A stretch of 60,378 nt of DNA from JBOGDS01 sp050743075 (GCA_050743075.1 JBOGDS010000012.1:1-60378); one strand, 5' to 3'. Positions 26,181-35,940 are shown, numbered from the stretch's first letter. Notes: generated from the sequence alone by a model not told the origin. Program-made: numbers and translations.

Positions 26181-26192
26181 CCGGAGTCCGCC

Positions 26193-27002
26193 ATGAGTCT
26201 GGACGTGGCTCGACGCGCTGAGGCGAGACGTCGTCGCCGTTTCTGGTCGATCGCAGCAATCGGCTTGGTCTCGGTGCTCGTGGCCTCGACCGGCCTAGCG
26301 TTTCTGCTGGGCGGAGACGATGCTGCACCAGCGCCCCGAACGACCGACGCCGCGGTCATTCCCCCTGCAGAAGATGAGCCCGCCGGCGCGGTCGAATCCG
26401 ACGACGGCGCGATGCCCGTCACCAGTCCTGCGCCCGAATCGTGGGTTCCTCCCGAACGGCAGGTGACGCTGCCAGCAGGTACCGACCAGATCGATGAGCT
26501 GCCAGTCGGCTTCCCCCACACTCCCGAGGGAGCCGCGGCGGCCGAGGTCGCCAAGGATCGCTACAGCTCGACGCTGGACTACCGGCTGGCCAACACCGTC
26601 GCAAGGGTGTACCTCGCGCCAGAGCTGGCAGCCACGGCCGACCTAGCGTCTACCTCCGCCGTGGCCGAGCTGCGGGCAAAGCTCGGCGTGGCCGACTCCG
26701 GGCCTGCACCCGTCAACGTATCGGCGGTGACGCGGCCGATCGGCGTCCAGTGGGAAACGGACGGTGACGACAGGACCGAAGTCTCCGTGCTGGTCCAGGT
26801 CGACTACCGGTCCCGTGAGAGAACCTGGAGCGAGCTCGCGGCGTCGACCACCGTTTGGCAGTGGATGGCGGGAGAAGGGGGCCGTCCTGCCGACTGGCGG
26901 CTTGTCGGCGCCAGCCAGCCCCAGGCAGACCTCGCCCAGATCGGCACCAGCGCGTTCAACGACGCGGGCTGGTCCGCCCTCGCGACGGAGACCGCCCGAT
27001 GA
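26193..27002 (+). CDS. VirB8-like conjugal transfer protein
   Basis: A 269-residue bitopic protein: a basic N-terminus (ARRAEARRRRRF), one helix (WSIAAIGLVSVLVASTGLAF), a Pro/Glu-rich linker to residue 100, and a C-terminal domain with YSSTLDYRLANTVARVYLAP and repeated strand-like segments ending VWQWMAGEGG. This plan matches the TcpC/VirB8-type NTF2-like scaffold proteins of Gram-positive conjugation systems. The stop overlaps the next gene's ATG. Confidence 0.65.
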   Translation: MSLDVARRAEARRRRRFWSIAAIGLVSVLVASTGLAFLLGGDDAAPAPRTTDAAVIPPAEDEPAGAVESDDGAMPVTSPAPESWVPPERQVTLPAGTDQIDELPVGFPHTPEGAAAAEVAKDRYSSTLDYRLANTVARVYLAPELAATADLASTSAVAELRAKLGVADSGPAPVNVSAVTRPIGVQWETDGDDRTEVSVLVQVDYRSRERTWSELAASTTVWQWMAGEGGRPADWRLVGASQPQADLAQIGTSAFNDAGWSALATETAR

Positions 27003-28339
27003 TCCGGCGCCTTCTCGTCATCACCGGGACGGCAACCGTGCTCGCGGTCGTCGGCACCGTCGCCGCCCCGGGCCCACCGGCCGAGGCGCAGGTCGTCGAC
27101 GTCAAGTGCCTGATCACGCCAGCACTGTGTGTGGCCGGAGAGCTGATCGGCGACGCCGCGGGTGCGGTCGCCTCATCGGCCGTCGACGGAGCTGCGCACG
27201 CCTTCGGTGAAGCCGCGGCCTGGGTCATCCAGGAGGTCTTCGGCTGGTGGCTGCGTACCCCGTCGGTGTCCATCGAGTCCTCAGGCGTCCTGCAGCTCCA
27301 GGGGATCATGCTCGGCCTGGCCGCCCTCGTCGGCGTTGCCCTCGTCACTGTCCAAGGCATTCGAATGATCGTGACCCGAAGGGGAGCTCCGCTGGCAGAG
27401 CTCATCCAAGGGTTGTTCGTCGCGGCGCTGATCACTACCGCTAGCGTCGCGGTCGTCGACGCAGCATTGATCGCCGGTGACGGGCTCGCCGAGTGGATTC
27501 TCACGCGTGGATTCGCCTCGACGGACGAGCTGGTGGACAGGATGGTCGCCGTACTGTTCGGGCCGTCCGTCACCGCGTCTGCCGGCCTGCTGTTCATCTT
27601 TGCGCTCGTCGTGATCCTGGTCGGGTTTGTCCAGGCGATCCTGCTGTTCCTGCGGCAGGCGGCGATTCCGCTGTTGGCGCTGATGTTTCCCATCGTCGCT
27701 GTCGGCCAGCTCGGCCCGGCGTCGACCCGGAAGTGGTTGCCAATGATGGCCGCAGCTGTCGTCGCGATCGTGCTCTACAAGCCGCTCGTGGCCCTCATTC
27801 TGGCGGCCGGGTTCACCCAGCTCTCCTCAGGCGAGAGCCTCGTCGATGTCGTGCGTGGCTTCGTCACCCTGGCCCTGTCGGTGATCGCTCTGCCGGCAAT
27901 GCTGCGCATCTTCTCGCCCATCGCCGGCAACGTGGCCGCCTCGGTCGGGACGGGTGGCGGGCTGCTCGCCGCCGGTGCCGGTGTGGCCGCTGTCATGTCC
28001 GTCCGTGGATCCGGCACCCCGGGCGACACGTCGGCGGTTCAACAAGCCGCGTTCATGTCGGCCGGTCGGGGTGGCCCGGGTCCGGGACCGTCCGGGGACG
28101 GCAGCGGATCACCGCCGTCACCCCCTCCGTCAAGCGGGGGCACGACTGCCGCGCAGGCGGCGTCGGCCAACAGTGCTGCGGCCGGCTCCAGCGGCGCTAC
28201 CTCTGCCGCTACGACGGCAACAGCTGCCACCGGAATCGGCGTCCCCGTCGCGGTGGCCCTCAAGAGCGCGGCAGTCGGCCGAGCCGCTGCGCGTTCCGCA
28301 GGCGAGCAGGTGAGCGGCGACCAGGGCGCGCCCCGATGA
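26999..28339 (+). CDS. TrbL/VirB6-like polytopic channel protein
   Basis: A 446-residue protein with a cleavable-looking signal (LLVITGTATVLAVVGTVAAP), a short domain with paired Cys (VKCLITPALC), and a core of about seven helices (LQLQGIMLGLAALVGVALVT through VIALPAMLRIFSP). A Gly/Ser/Pro/Ala-rich tail from residue 360 is probably disordered. Size, topology and place before VirB4 match TrbL/VirB6, the inner-membrane channel component of T4SS. Confidence 0.75.
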   Translation: MIRRLLVITGTATVLAVVGTVAAPGPPAEAQVVDVKCLITPALCVAGELIGDAAGAVASSAVDGAAHAFGEAAAWVIQEVFGWWLRTPSVSIESSGVLQLQGIMLGLAALVGVALVTVQGIRMIVTRRGAPLAELIQGLFVAALITTASVAVVDAALIAGDGLAEWILTRGFASTDELVDRMVAVLFGPSVTASAGLLFIFALVVILVGFVQAILLFLRQAAIPLLALMFPIVAVGQLGPASTRKWLPMMAAAVVAIVLYKPLVALILAAGFTQLSSGESLVDVVRGFVTLALSVIALPAMLRIFSPIAGNVAASVGTGGGLLAAGAGVAAVMSVRGSGTPGDTSAVQQAAFMSAGRGGPGPGPSGDGSGSPPSPPPSSGGTTAAQAASANSAAAGSSGATSAATTATAATGIGVPVAVALKSAAVGRAAARSAGEQVSGDQGAPR

Positions 28340-29799
28340 CCACGGACACCGCGGAGGTCCGTACGTACGGCGGGTGGCGCCTGTCGCGGGGGATCGGCGT
28401 CGGCAAGCTCGACAGCCGCCAGACTCTGGCCTTCCTGGTCCTAGTCGGCGCGGTGACGCTGCTGACCGCATTCGGCGGACTGCGGGTCGGCGTGGTCACC
28501 GCGTCGGTTGCCGTCGTCGTCATGGCGCTGCTGCTGTGGCGCCGAGACGGCATCTTGCTGATCGACTACGTGGCCGCGGCGGCGCGCTACCGGCTGGCAC
28601 GGGCGCGGGGCGAGACTTCGTACCGCGGGCAGGTCATGAACCGATGGCCGCGCTCGGCGACGCTGCCAGGAGTCCTGGCGACGACCGATCTGCTCGACGT
28701 CGAGGTGCCCGGCTACGGCCGTGGCGGCCTGGTGTGGGACCGGCGCTCCGGGCTGCTGTCCTCGACGATGCTGCTCGGCACCGGCGGGACCTTGCTCACT
28801 GACCACGCGGACGCCGAGCGCTACGTCGCGTCGTGGGGAGCCTTGCTGGCCAACCTGGCCGACCAGCCCGCGATCCGGTGGGCCACGGTGACAGTGGAGC
28901 TCACGCCAGGCGATGGAAATGCGCTCGGCCACGACCACGCCAGCCGCCTCGACCCAGAAGCCCCAGCGTTCGCCACCGAGGTGCTCCAGGTGCTGTCGAC
29001 CAGCGCACCCGGCGCGTCGACTCGCGTAGAGACGAGGCTGACGGTCACGGTTGACGCCTCCTACGGTGGGATTCCGGTGCGCAACCTCGAAGACGGCGCG
29101 GCGCAGGCGCTGCGGGTCCTCGGAGTCGTCAACCCGTCCACAGCTGGCGCAGAGGTCATCCGACGGGCGACGGCCATCGACCTGATCCGGATGGTCCGGA
29201 CCGCGTATGACCCGTCGGCGCGGTCGGTGTCACCGACCGAGTGGGACGCCACCGCCCTCACCTGGTCCGACGCCGGACCAGTCGCCGCCGAGGAGATGCC
29301 GGGGGAGTACCACCACGACGGCGCGATCTCGGTCACCTGGGCACTCCTGGAGGCTCCTCGGCAGCGGATCGCCCACTCGGTCCTGTTGCGATTGCTCTCC
29401 CCCGGTCGCTTCCCGCGCCGGGTCACGATCGCCTACCGGGTGCTGGACCGGGAGGAGGCCGGTGGACTGCTCGAGCGCGAGATGACCGCCTCTGACACGC
29501 GAGCGGCGTACCGGCAGCGCACGAAGCGCGACGAGAACGCCCGTGAGCGCCGCGACCGTGAGCTGTCCAGCGCACAAGCCGAAGAGGAGGCCGCTGGCGC
29601 AGGTCTGGTGCAGTTCTCCGTCTTCGTTACCACGACGGTCACAGACCCGGCCGACCTGTTCCGCGCGAAGGCTGAGGTGGAGGCCGCGGCCGCGGGTTCC
29701 CGCCTCAGGCTACGGGTCGCCCGCTTCGGCCAGTCCGCCGCGTTCGCCGCGGGACTGCCCTGCGGGGTGTACCCGCCGTACGAGAAGAGCCGCCGATGA
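28336..29799 (+). CDS. SCO6880-type protein, N-terminal half of split VirB4
   Basis: A 487-residue protein with two N-terminal helices (LAFLVLVGAVTLLTAFGGLR and VVTASVAVVVMALLLWRRDG) and a long alpha/beta region (WATVTVELTPGDGNALGHDH, VFVTTTVTDPADLFRAKAEV). This resembles the SCO6880 family: PrgI-like membrane part plus the VirB4 N-terminal domain, without the ATPase. The ATPase follows in the next gene, which overlaps by ATGA. Known Gram-positive VirB4 proteins often split this way. Confidence 0.7.
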   Translation: MTTDTAEVRTYGGWRLSRGIGVGKLDSRQTLAFLVLVGAVTLLTAFGGLRVGVVTASVAVVVMALLLWRRDGILLIDYVAAAARYRLARARGETSYRGQVMNRWPRSATLPGVLATTDLLDVEVPGYGRGGLVWDRRSGLLSSTMLLGTGGTLLTDHADAERYVASWGALLANLADQPAIRWATVTVELTPGDGNALGHDHASRLDPEAPAFATEVLQVLSTSAPGASTRVETRLTVTVDASYGGIPVRNLEDGAAQALRVLGVVNPSTAGAEVIRRATAIDLIRMVRTAYDPSARSVSPTEWDATALTWSDAGPVAAEEMPGEYHHDGAISVTWALLEAPRQRIAHSVLLRLLSPGRFPRRVTIAYRVLDREEAGGLLEREMTASDTRAAYRQRTKRDENARERRDRELSSAQAEEEAAGAGLVQFSVFVTTTVTDPADLFRAKAEVEAAAAGSRLRLRVARFGQSAAFAAGLPCGVYPPYEKSRR

Positions 29800-31328
29800 C
29801 CCGGCACTCCGAGCAGGCTGAGCCGTCGGCCGATTCGGAACGCGCAACAGAACGGCGGCGCGAGTTTCGCGGCCCCGTGGCGCCGGTACACGGGTGGCGA
29901 GGCCCCGCGTCCGGCCGATCTCCTGCTGTCGTCCCGGGGTCGTTGTACCTGGCGTCGACGACCCAGGTGGCTGGGCTGTTCCCGTTCGTACAGGCCGCTG
30001 GTTTCCCTGCCACCGGGATACCGATCGGCCGCGACCTGCTCACCGCGGAGTTGGTCTGCGTCGACCCGCCGGGCTGGGTCGGGAGGCTCACGTCTAACCC
30101 GGGCATGTGGGTGCAGGCCCAGCCGGGAGTGGGGAAGTCCGCGATCACCAAGAGGGTGCTGCTTGGCCTCATCGCGCTCGGTTACCTCGGCCTCGTCCCA
30201 GCTGACATCAAGGGTGAGTACGCCGCTCTGATCTCGGCCTGTGACGGCCAAGTCGTGCGGGTCGGCCGCGGTCTGGACCGTATCAATCCGCTCGACTCCG
30301 GTCCTCTCGGCCGTGCGCTGCCACGACTTTCTGGCGAACAGCGCGAGGCGTTGGCGACCGAGGTAGCAGCACGTCGCGCCGACCTCGTCGTCGCGCTGCT
30401 CTCGACGCCAAACGGGTTGAACAGGAGACCAGCGCCAGGGGAACAGTTCGTCCTCAACGCGGCCGTCCGCCTGCTCACCGACGTCCAAGCTGGGGATGCG
30501 GACCCAGTCATTACCGATGTCGTGCGGATCCTGCGAAACCCGTCCGGGCCGCTGCTTTCCGCGGTGATGATCGACTATGCGGCGACCTTCCGGGACCGGT
30601 TCTCAGAGCTCATCTTCGCGCTCGAGAACCTCGTCTCCGGCCCTCTGTCGGGACTGTTCGACGGGCCGACTACGCGACCGATCGACCTGACGGCCAAGGC
30701 CGTCTCGGTCGACCTGTCCTCGTTGCTGACGGCCGACGACGCCGTCATCGCAGCCGGGATGCTCGCGACCTGGGCGTACTCCTATGGCGCGATCGACGCC
30801 GCGGCCGCGCTCGGGATCTCCACCCGGCCTCGGGTGATCCCGCTCGACGAGTTCTGGCGGGTCCTCCGGGCCGGCGCGGGAATGGTGGACTCGTGTGACT
30901 CCCTGACCCGGTTGAACCGGCAGAAGGGTGCGGTCACGATCATGGTGACCCACTCGCTGCGTGACACCGAGGCGCTGCCGAGGCCGGAGGACCGCGCCAA
31001 AGCCGCGGGCCTGATGGAACGCTGCGACACGCTCATTCTGGGCGCGTCGTCCCACAGCGAGCTCGAAGCAGTCGGGGCGCGCAAGCCGCTCACATCTGAG
31101 GAGATCCGGCTCATCTCGTCGTGGGCCAACCCGATCGGGACGGCCGTCGACGGCACCGACCAGAAGCATCCCGGTCGCGGCAAGTACCTCATCAAGATCG
31201 GGCACCGCATCGGTGTGCCCGTCGCGCTGCAGCTCCACCCTGCTGAGGAGGCCCTTTACGACACCGACGGTGCAATGAGGACGACGGGGCTGCAGGCCCA
31301 GCAAGAGGAGCCGGCGGTGGTGGTATGA
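29796..31328 (+). CDS. VirB4/TraC-like ATPase, C-terminal half
   Basis: A 510-residue ATPase that energises T4SS assembly and transfer. Walker A is VQAQPGVGKSAITKRVLLG (about residues 106-125) and Walker B is RVIPLDEFWRVLRAGAGM (about 347). It is followed by the QKGAVTIMVTHSLRD sensor-like segment and a C-terminal region typical of VirB4 (AALQLHP-type ending). The N-terminal 100 residues lack the VirB4 first domain, supplied by the preceding gene. GTGA/ATGA overlaps at both ends argue for tight coupling. Confidence 0.85.
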   Translation: MTRHSEQAEPSADSERATERRREFRGPVAPVHGWRGPASGRSPAVVPGSLYLASTTQVAGLFPFVQAAGFPATGIPIGRDLLTAELVCVDPPGWVGRLTSNPGMWVQAQPGVGKSAITKRVLLGLIALGYLGLVPADIKGEYAALISACDGQVVRVGRGLDRINPLDSGPLGRALPRLSGEQREALATEVAARRADLVVALLSTPNGLNRRPAPGEQFVLNAAVRLLTDVQAGDADPVITDVVRILRNPSGPLLSAVMIDYAATFRDRFSELIFALENLVSGPLSGLFDGPTTRPIDLTAKAVSVDLSSLLTADDAVIAAGMLATWAYSYGAIDAAAALGISTRPRVIPLDEFWRVLRAGAGMVDSCDSLTRLNRQKGAVTIMVTHSLRDTEALPRPEDRAKAAGLMERCDTLILGASSHSELEAVGARKPLTSEEIRLISSWANPIGTAVDGTDQKHPGRGKYLIKIGHRIGVPVALQLHPAEEALYDTDGAMRTTGLQAQQEEPAVVV

Positions 31329-33118
31329 CTCGCGCGCTTGGGCCACGGGCCGGGATCGGCCAGGACATGGCGGTCCCGGTGGGAATCGCCGCGCTGCTCG
31401 GCTTCCCTGTGGCGTTGACGGCTTGGGTCTGGGTCGCCGGCCGGACGGCGTCCTGGATTACAGGGCACGGCTTCGTCGGGCCAAACCTCTCCGTCGACTT
31501 CGCGGGCGGATTCGTGACAAGGGGACCAGCCGTCTACTGGCCGTCCGTACCTTCGGGTCTGGTGTGGGGAGTCATCGTGGCCGGCCTCATTCTGGCGCTG
31601 GCGCTTGCCGTCGCAGTGTGGCTGAAGATCACGGGCGGTCCACCAGCAAGTGACCCGCTTCGGTCCCTCGCGGCTGCCTCGGCAGTTGGCGGTCTCACGC
31701 CCAGCGGCGCGGCGGCACGAGCCCGCCAGCTGCGGCCATCGCTGGCGGGGGTAAAGGCCAAGAGCCTGAGTCCGGACGACGTCGGCGTGGCGCTGGGCCG
31801 GCTCCTCCCCAAGGGACCGGTGCTGCGGGCCTCGTGGGAGGACGTGCTCCTCGCTGTGATGGCGCCCCGCGCGGGAAAGACGACGGCCCTGGCGGTTCCG
31901 GCGATCCTGAGCGCCCCTGGCGCCGTTATCGCCACCTCCAACAAGTCCGACCTGTGGGCCGCGACGTCGGCACTGCGTGCCGACAAGACCGGCGAGACAG
32001 TCTGGACGTTCGACCCGCAGCATGTAGTCCGCGGCCCCCAGAGCTGGTGGTGGAACCCGCTCGGCGCGGTGGAGGACGTCGAGGAGGCTTACCGCCTGGC
32101 CGGGCACTTCGTGCAGGAGATCCGAGGTGAGCGCGGTGATCGGGACTTCTGGAGCCAGGCCGCCCATGACCTGCTGACCTCGCTGCTTCTGGCTGCGGCG
32201 ACCTCGGGGCGCAGTCTGTCCGCTGTCTACGAGTGGGTGAACGACCCGATCATGTCGATCCCGGTCGAACTGCTCCGTGAGCGTGGGCACGTGGCGGCCG
32301 CGTCCTCGTTGCTCGGCCGGCAGAACGGTGCCCCCGAAACACGCGACGGCGTTTACGAGACGGCGAGGACTGCTGCCCAGTGCCTGCGCGACCCGCAGAT
32401 CATGGCCTGGGTGACGCCACCACCGTGGGGTCGGCAGTTGGCGCAGCTGGATGCGGCCGCACTGGTCGAGTCCCGCCAGACGCTCTACCTGCTGTCCAAG
32501 GACGGGGCCGGCGCCGCGGCGCCGCTTGTCGCGGCGTTGACCGACCGGGTCATGCGCGAAGCCACGCATGCCGCCGAGCGTCGCGGTGGCCGACTCGATC
32601 CGCCGGTGGTTGTGGTCCTCGACGAGGCGGCCAACGTCTGCCGTATCGCCGACCTGCCCGACCTCTACAGTCATCTCGGTGCGCGCGGCGTTCTCCCGGT
32701 GACGATCCTGCAGTCGTACCGCCAAGGCGTCCGGGTGTGGGGCGAGGCGGGCATGGACGCGATGTGGTCCGCGTCCACCGTCAAGGTCATCGGCGCGGGC
32801 ATCGACGACGCGAAGCTCGCCGACGATCTGTCCCGGCTCATCGGCGATCACGACGTGACTGTCCGATCGGTGTCATACGGACCTGGAGGGCATACGGAGT
32901 CGTCGACGCTTCGACGGCAGCGCATTCTGGCTCCGGAGGATATCCGCGCGCTCCCGCGCGGGAAGGCGCTCGTGCTGGCCACCGGCAGCAAGGCCGCAAT
33001 GGTTCAACTCTTGCCTTGGTACAACGGACCACATCGGACGACCGTGCAACGGGCGGCGGCTCACGCCACCGCCGAGCTGACCACGCGCGCCCGGCTCGGC
33101 CAGGAGGTCGCACGATGA
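31325..33118 (+). CDS. VirD4/TraG-type coupling protein
   Basis: The type IV coupling protein links the relaxosome to the secretion channel. The 597-residue product has two N-terminal helices (AALLGFPVALTAWVWVAG and SGLVWGVIVAGLILALALAV), Walker A MAPRAGKTTALAVPAILSA (about residue 180), the FDPQHVV and WWNPLG segments common in TraG/TraD, and Walker B PVVVVLDEAANVC (about residue 430). It lacks the extra all-alpha domain of some relatives. ATG 31325 overlaps the stop before it. It is the clearest marker that the element is self-transmissible by T4SS rather than by FtsK-like transfer. Confidence 0.9.
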   Translation: MTRALGPRAGIGQDMAVPVGIAALLGFPVALTAWVWVAGRTASWITGHGFVGPNLSVDFAGGFVTRGPAVYWPSVPSGLVWGVIVAGLILALALAVAVWLKITGGPPASDPLRSLAAASAVGGLTPSGAAARARQLRPSLAGVKAKSLSPDDVGVALGRLLPKGPVLRASWEDVLLAVMAPRAGKTTALAVPAILSAPGAVIATSNKSDLWAATSALRADKTGETVWTFDPQHVVRGPQSWWWNPLGAVEDVEEAYRLAGHFVQEIRGERGDRDFWSQAAHDLLTSLLLAAATSGRSLSAVYEWVNDPIMSIPVELLRERGHVAAASSLLGRQNGAPETRDGVYETARTAAQCLRDPQIMAWVTPPPWGRQLAQLDAAALVESRQTLYLLSKDGAGAAAPLVAALTDRVMREATHAAERRGGRLDPPVVVVLDEAANVCRIADLPDLYSHLGARGVLPVTILQSYRQGVRVWGEAGMDAMWSASTVKVIGAGIDDAKLADDLSRLIGDHDVTVRSVSYGPGGHTESSTLRRQRILAPEDIRALPRGKALVLATGSKAAMVQLLPWYNGPHRTTVQRAAAHATAELTTRARLGQEVAR

Positions 33119-33642
33119 CAGAGGAGCCATTCGACCTCGCCAAATACCTCGACGAGCAGATCGCGCGGCTACGCGCACAGGTCGCCGCCGGCGACGAGGA
33201 AGCCGCTGCGAAGCTACACGCGCTGGAGAGCCGGCTCGACGAGTATGAGGCTGGCGGGATCACTCCAGCCGCCGGCGCTGAGGGCGATCGAGGGTTGGGT
33301 CAGACCCGGTACGCCTCCGTACAGGAGTGGGTCGAGACCTACTTCGTGCAGTGCTACGTCCGCCCGCTGGGTGGGGAGTGGCGTTGGTGCCCGCGATGGT
33401 GGGACCACGCCGAGGCCATCACGCGCTTGGAGGCGCTGTGGCGATCTTGGGAAGCGCTCTCGCGAGATCCTGCCCTGGGCATGGCGACCTGGCTCACCCA
33501 GCACCTCGACCCGCAGCTGCCACAGCTCATGGGCAACCGGGGGCCGTTCGCCAGGTGCTCCGACGAGCGACACGAAGCAGCCAAGCCGATGCGTATTGAC
33601 CCACCGCCAGACGGTTGGTGGGAATCCCCAGACGAAGGGTGA
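33115..33642 (+). CDS. DUF4913 protein of the transfer operon
   Basis: A 175-residue soluble protein. After an N-terminal coiled coil (LDEQIARLRAQVAAGDEEAA), the conserved block is VEWVETYFVQ-like: SVQEWVETYFVQCYVRPLGG with EWRWCPRWWDHAEAITRLEA and LWRSWE, then DPALGMATWLTQHLDPQLPQ. This is the DUF4913 family, found repeatedly next to actinobacterial TraG genes, where it may dock onto the coupling protein. The function is unproven. ATG 33115 overlaps the coupling protein stop. Confidence 0.8.
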   Translation: MTEEPFDLAKYLDEQIARLRAQVAAGDEEAAAKLHALESRLDEYEAGGITPAAGAEGDRGLGQTRYASVQEWVETYFVQCYVRPLGGEWRWCPRWWDHAEAITRLEALWRSWEALSRDPALGMATWLTQHLDPQLPQLMGNRGPFARCSDERHEAAKPMRIDPPPDGWWESPDEG

Positions 33643-33703
33643 TCACACAACCTGTCCACAGATCATGCGACTGCACCTGGACCATCCATCGTGACCACCG
33701 ACG

Positions 33704-34117
33704 ATGGATGAATCCGATCCGCCCAGTAGGGAGTCAAGCGCCATGGACACGGTCCACCGCGAGCTCATCCGTCGCGCCCACGCGTCCGTTGCGTGGTTGC
33801 TCCAGGACGAGCTAATCCCTGGCCACATCGCTGACCACCTCACCGATGGCCTCGTCGAGCTGGGGCAGCTAGCGCACCCGCCGCATGTACCGACGCGGCC
33901 GACCGGGGCGGTCAGCGATCCAGTGATTGTCCTCGCCGGAGTGCGCGCCGAGCTTCAATCGGTCATCGCCGGCGACGCTGCGGCCACGGAGATACTCACC
34001 CTCGGACGCGCGAGCCGGGAAATGGCGATGGCCGAGCGGGAACTGACCGGCCAACCCTGCCTGGTTCTGCGCGAGACCCGAGACGAAGACGCCGCGATGG
34101 CGGCGATCGGCCGATGA
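33704..34117 (+). CDS. Unknown transfer-region protein, 137 residues
   Basis: Starts at ATG 33704, or more likely ATG 33743, which has GGGAG 9 bases upstream and removes the first 13 residues. The predicted protein is mainly helical: MDTVHRELIRRAHASVAWLL and ELIPGHIADHLTDGLVELGQ, with a C-terminal acidic tail. No motif recognised. The stop overlaps the next gene. Position after DUF4913 at the end of the T4SS operon suggests a relaxosome or regulatory role; this is a guess. Confidence 0.45.
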   Translation: MDESDPPSRESSAMDTVHRELIRRAHASVAWLLQDELIPGHIADHLTDGLVELGQLAHPPHVPTRPTGAVSDPVIVLAGVRAELQSVIAGDAAATEILTLGRASREMAMAERELTGQPCLVLRETRDEDAAMAAIGR

Positions 34118-35520
34118 GCGGCTGGGGGACCGCCGTCGACGACCTGGCGAAGGCCGTCTCCCAGTTACTCGTCGTGGGCCCGACGCAGGTCGAGCGTCTG
34201 GCCGATCCTGCTGCGGTCGTAGGGGCGCGGAACGTTGTCTTGGCTGAAGCACGCGCCTTGATCGGGGCAGTGACCGAAACGCCGCTGCGACCGGCTCGCG
34301 ACGTTACTGCTCAGGAGATGGCTGACCACCCAGCGACCGCGCTCGTCGCGGCACTTGGTCGGTTGCCGGCAGCGAATGGTGCAACGCCGTCGCCGGCAGC
34401 CACTCCGCTTCACTCGGCGGCAACGCCTGTCGAGCGGCTCTGGCACGATGCGGCCCGCGCCTGCATCGCGCTCGAGGCATACAGCGGCGCCATGGGCCGG
34501 CTGCCGGATGACGTCGCGTGGAAGGTCGTCCGCGACCTGTCCGACATCGCAGCAGCCCTCTCCTACCTCGATGGCGACCTCGCCGAACTGCTTCCCTCCG
34601 ACCATCCGGCCTCGGCGATGTTGGCTGAGGGCGGTGGCCAAGGAGTGCTGCGCGTAGCCGCCGTCGAAGCGCAGGCCCGCATTGATCATCACCTTGCAGG
34701 CGCCATGCCCCCCGATCCAGAACATCGCCGCGGAATCGGTGGCACGCGGCTCCCAGCGCCCAATGGGGTGCACGAGCTCGCTGCGGTGACTCGCCACCTG
34801 GCCGCGGTAATGGCTCATCGCTCCAGTGATCTCTCCATCGACGAAGTCAAGGCCGTGGCACGGCTCCTACACGGCGGCTTCGACAACGTCGCAGCAATCC
34901 TGGAACGACCGCCGGCCGCGTCCGACGACTGGAAGAGGGCAGCGGCGGCGCTACGTGCGGGGCTGCCGGCCTTCGACCGCCTACGCCGCCCTCCGGCGGC
35001 CACGCTGCTGCCTGCAACCCTCGCAATTCCGACTGTCCTGCGAAGCATCCGAGTCCAGCTCGACGCGCTGCTCGGTGTGGCTCACCGGCTGCCGGCGGAT
35101 GCCCCGATTGACCAGTGGCAGCGGCTGGCCGAGCCGGCCGTGGCGTGGGTAGCTGCGACGCCTGCGCTGATCAACGCGACCGCGGCATCACTTCATGCGG
35201 CAATTGGCGCGGGCAAGATCCTGGTTCCCGCCGACCCACAGCCGGATCGTGCAGACCTGCAGTGGGTTCCCGTGCGGCCCGGACATGCTGGCGCCCAGGA
35301 GTTGCTCGGCAGAGCGGCCTCCGCGGTCCGGGAGGCGCGAAACTCCGCGAGAGCTTTGCCACGGTTCGGTCACCTTGATGCCCCTTTCGCCGCAGGGACG
35401 ATCCGGCTGCGGGCAGGACACGCTCGCGCAGAGCTCCAGACCGTGTTGCGAGGCCGCGTTACGCCGCTCCCATCGCACCCGAGGGACGACCTCCCTCGAA
35501 GGCCCGGACGGAGCCGATAG
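34114..35520 (+). CDS. Unknown helical protein, 468 residues
   Basis: From ATG 34114 the protein is long, Ala/Leu/Arg-rich and mostly helical, without signal, Cys or a catalytic motif that I can name. Representative segments are VERLWHDAARACIALEAYSG, SLDSDV-like DDVAWKVVRDLSDIAAALSY and VHELAAVTRHLAAVMAHRSS. The three conserved-looking WHDAARA, YLDGDLAELL and IDQWQRLAEPAVAWV stretches suggest a real fold. It ends the plus-strand run and has good coding character. It could be a structural or DNA-organising partner of the transfer system. Confidence 0.5.
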   Translation: MSGWGTAVDDLAKAVSQLLVVGPTQVERLADPAAVVGARNVVLAEARALIGAVTETPLRPARDVTAQEMADHPATALVAALGRLPAANGATPSPAATPLHSAATPVERLWHDAARACIALEAYSGAMGRLPDDVAWKVVRDLSDIAAALSYLDGDLAELLPSDHPASAMLAEGGGQGVLRVAAVEAQARIDHHLAGAMPPDPEHRRGIGGTRLPAPNGVHELAAVTRHLAAVMAHRSSDLSIDEVKAVARLLHGGFDNVAAILERPPAASDDWKRAAAALRAGLPAFDRLRRPPAATLLPATLAIPTVLRSIRVQLDALLGVAHRLPADAPIDQWQRLAEPAVAWVAATPALINATAASLHAAIGAGKILVPADPQPDRADLQWVPVRPGHAGAQELLGRAASAVREARNSARALPRFGHLDAPFAAGTIRLRAGHARAELQTVLRGRVTPLPSHPRDDLPRRPGRSR

Positions 35521-35532
35521 TGCAGGCGAGCA

Positions 35533-35940
35533 TCAAGGACCTACCGATATCCACCACTTGTCGTCGCGTCGGACAACCTGGGTGTCGCTGCCGGTCGACG
35601 GCTCTTCGTCGAACGCGACTGCGGAAGCCGGGATGGTGGCTGTATCCCCGTTGAGCTCGATCATGTCGTCGTCAACCTCGACGTCGTGAATCTCTTCACG
35701 CCGGTCGGCCGGGTACTGCGCTGCGAGGGCCGTCTGACAGTCGCTCCCTCCCTGGCTGATGGCGTCGAGGACGTCCTGAGTGAAGAGCTCGCAAGCTTGC
35801 TCGAACTCGCCGTCCGCTATGCGCTCGTGCAGGGCTGTCACAACGCCTGCGGGAGTGTCCTGAGGATCGTCACCCCCGCAGCCAGATAGACCTGCGACCA
35901 GCCCGACGCCCACCACGATCAATCCCGAGCACCCGTTCAT
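35533..35940 (-). CDS. Lipoprotein with NTF2-like (DUF4878-type) domain
   Basis: ATG 35940 is preferred to 36003 because it gives a proper signal: NGCSGLIVVGVGLVAGLSGC with lipobox AGLSGC. The 135-residue product continues VVTALHERIADGEFEQACEL and FTQDVLDAISQGGSDCQTAL, then VDDDMIELNGDTATIPASAV, the pattern of a small NTF2-like lipoprotein with two mature Cys that may pair. It lies on the opposite strand to the transfer operon and the helicase and ends 13 bases after the operon. It might be a surface or immunity-type protein. Lgt in this window could modify it. Confidence 0.6.
   Translation of the reverse strand: MNGCSGLIVVGVGLVAGLSGCGGDDPQDTPAGVVTALHERIADGEFEQACELFTQDVLDAISQGGSDCQTALAAQYPADRREEIHDVEVDDDMIELNGDTATIPASAVAFDEEPSTGSDTQVVRRDDKWWISVGP

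Noticed and set aside
27493..28335. A 5' extension of the SCO6880-like gene by about 280 codons
   Set aside because: The extension is the wrong frame of the TrbL-like gene; ATG 28336 overlaps its stop in the usual way.
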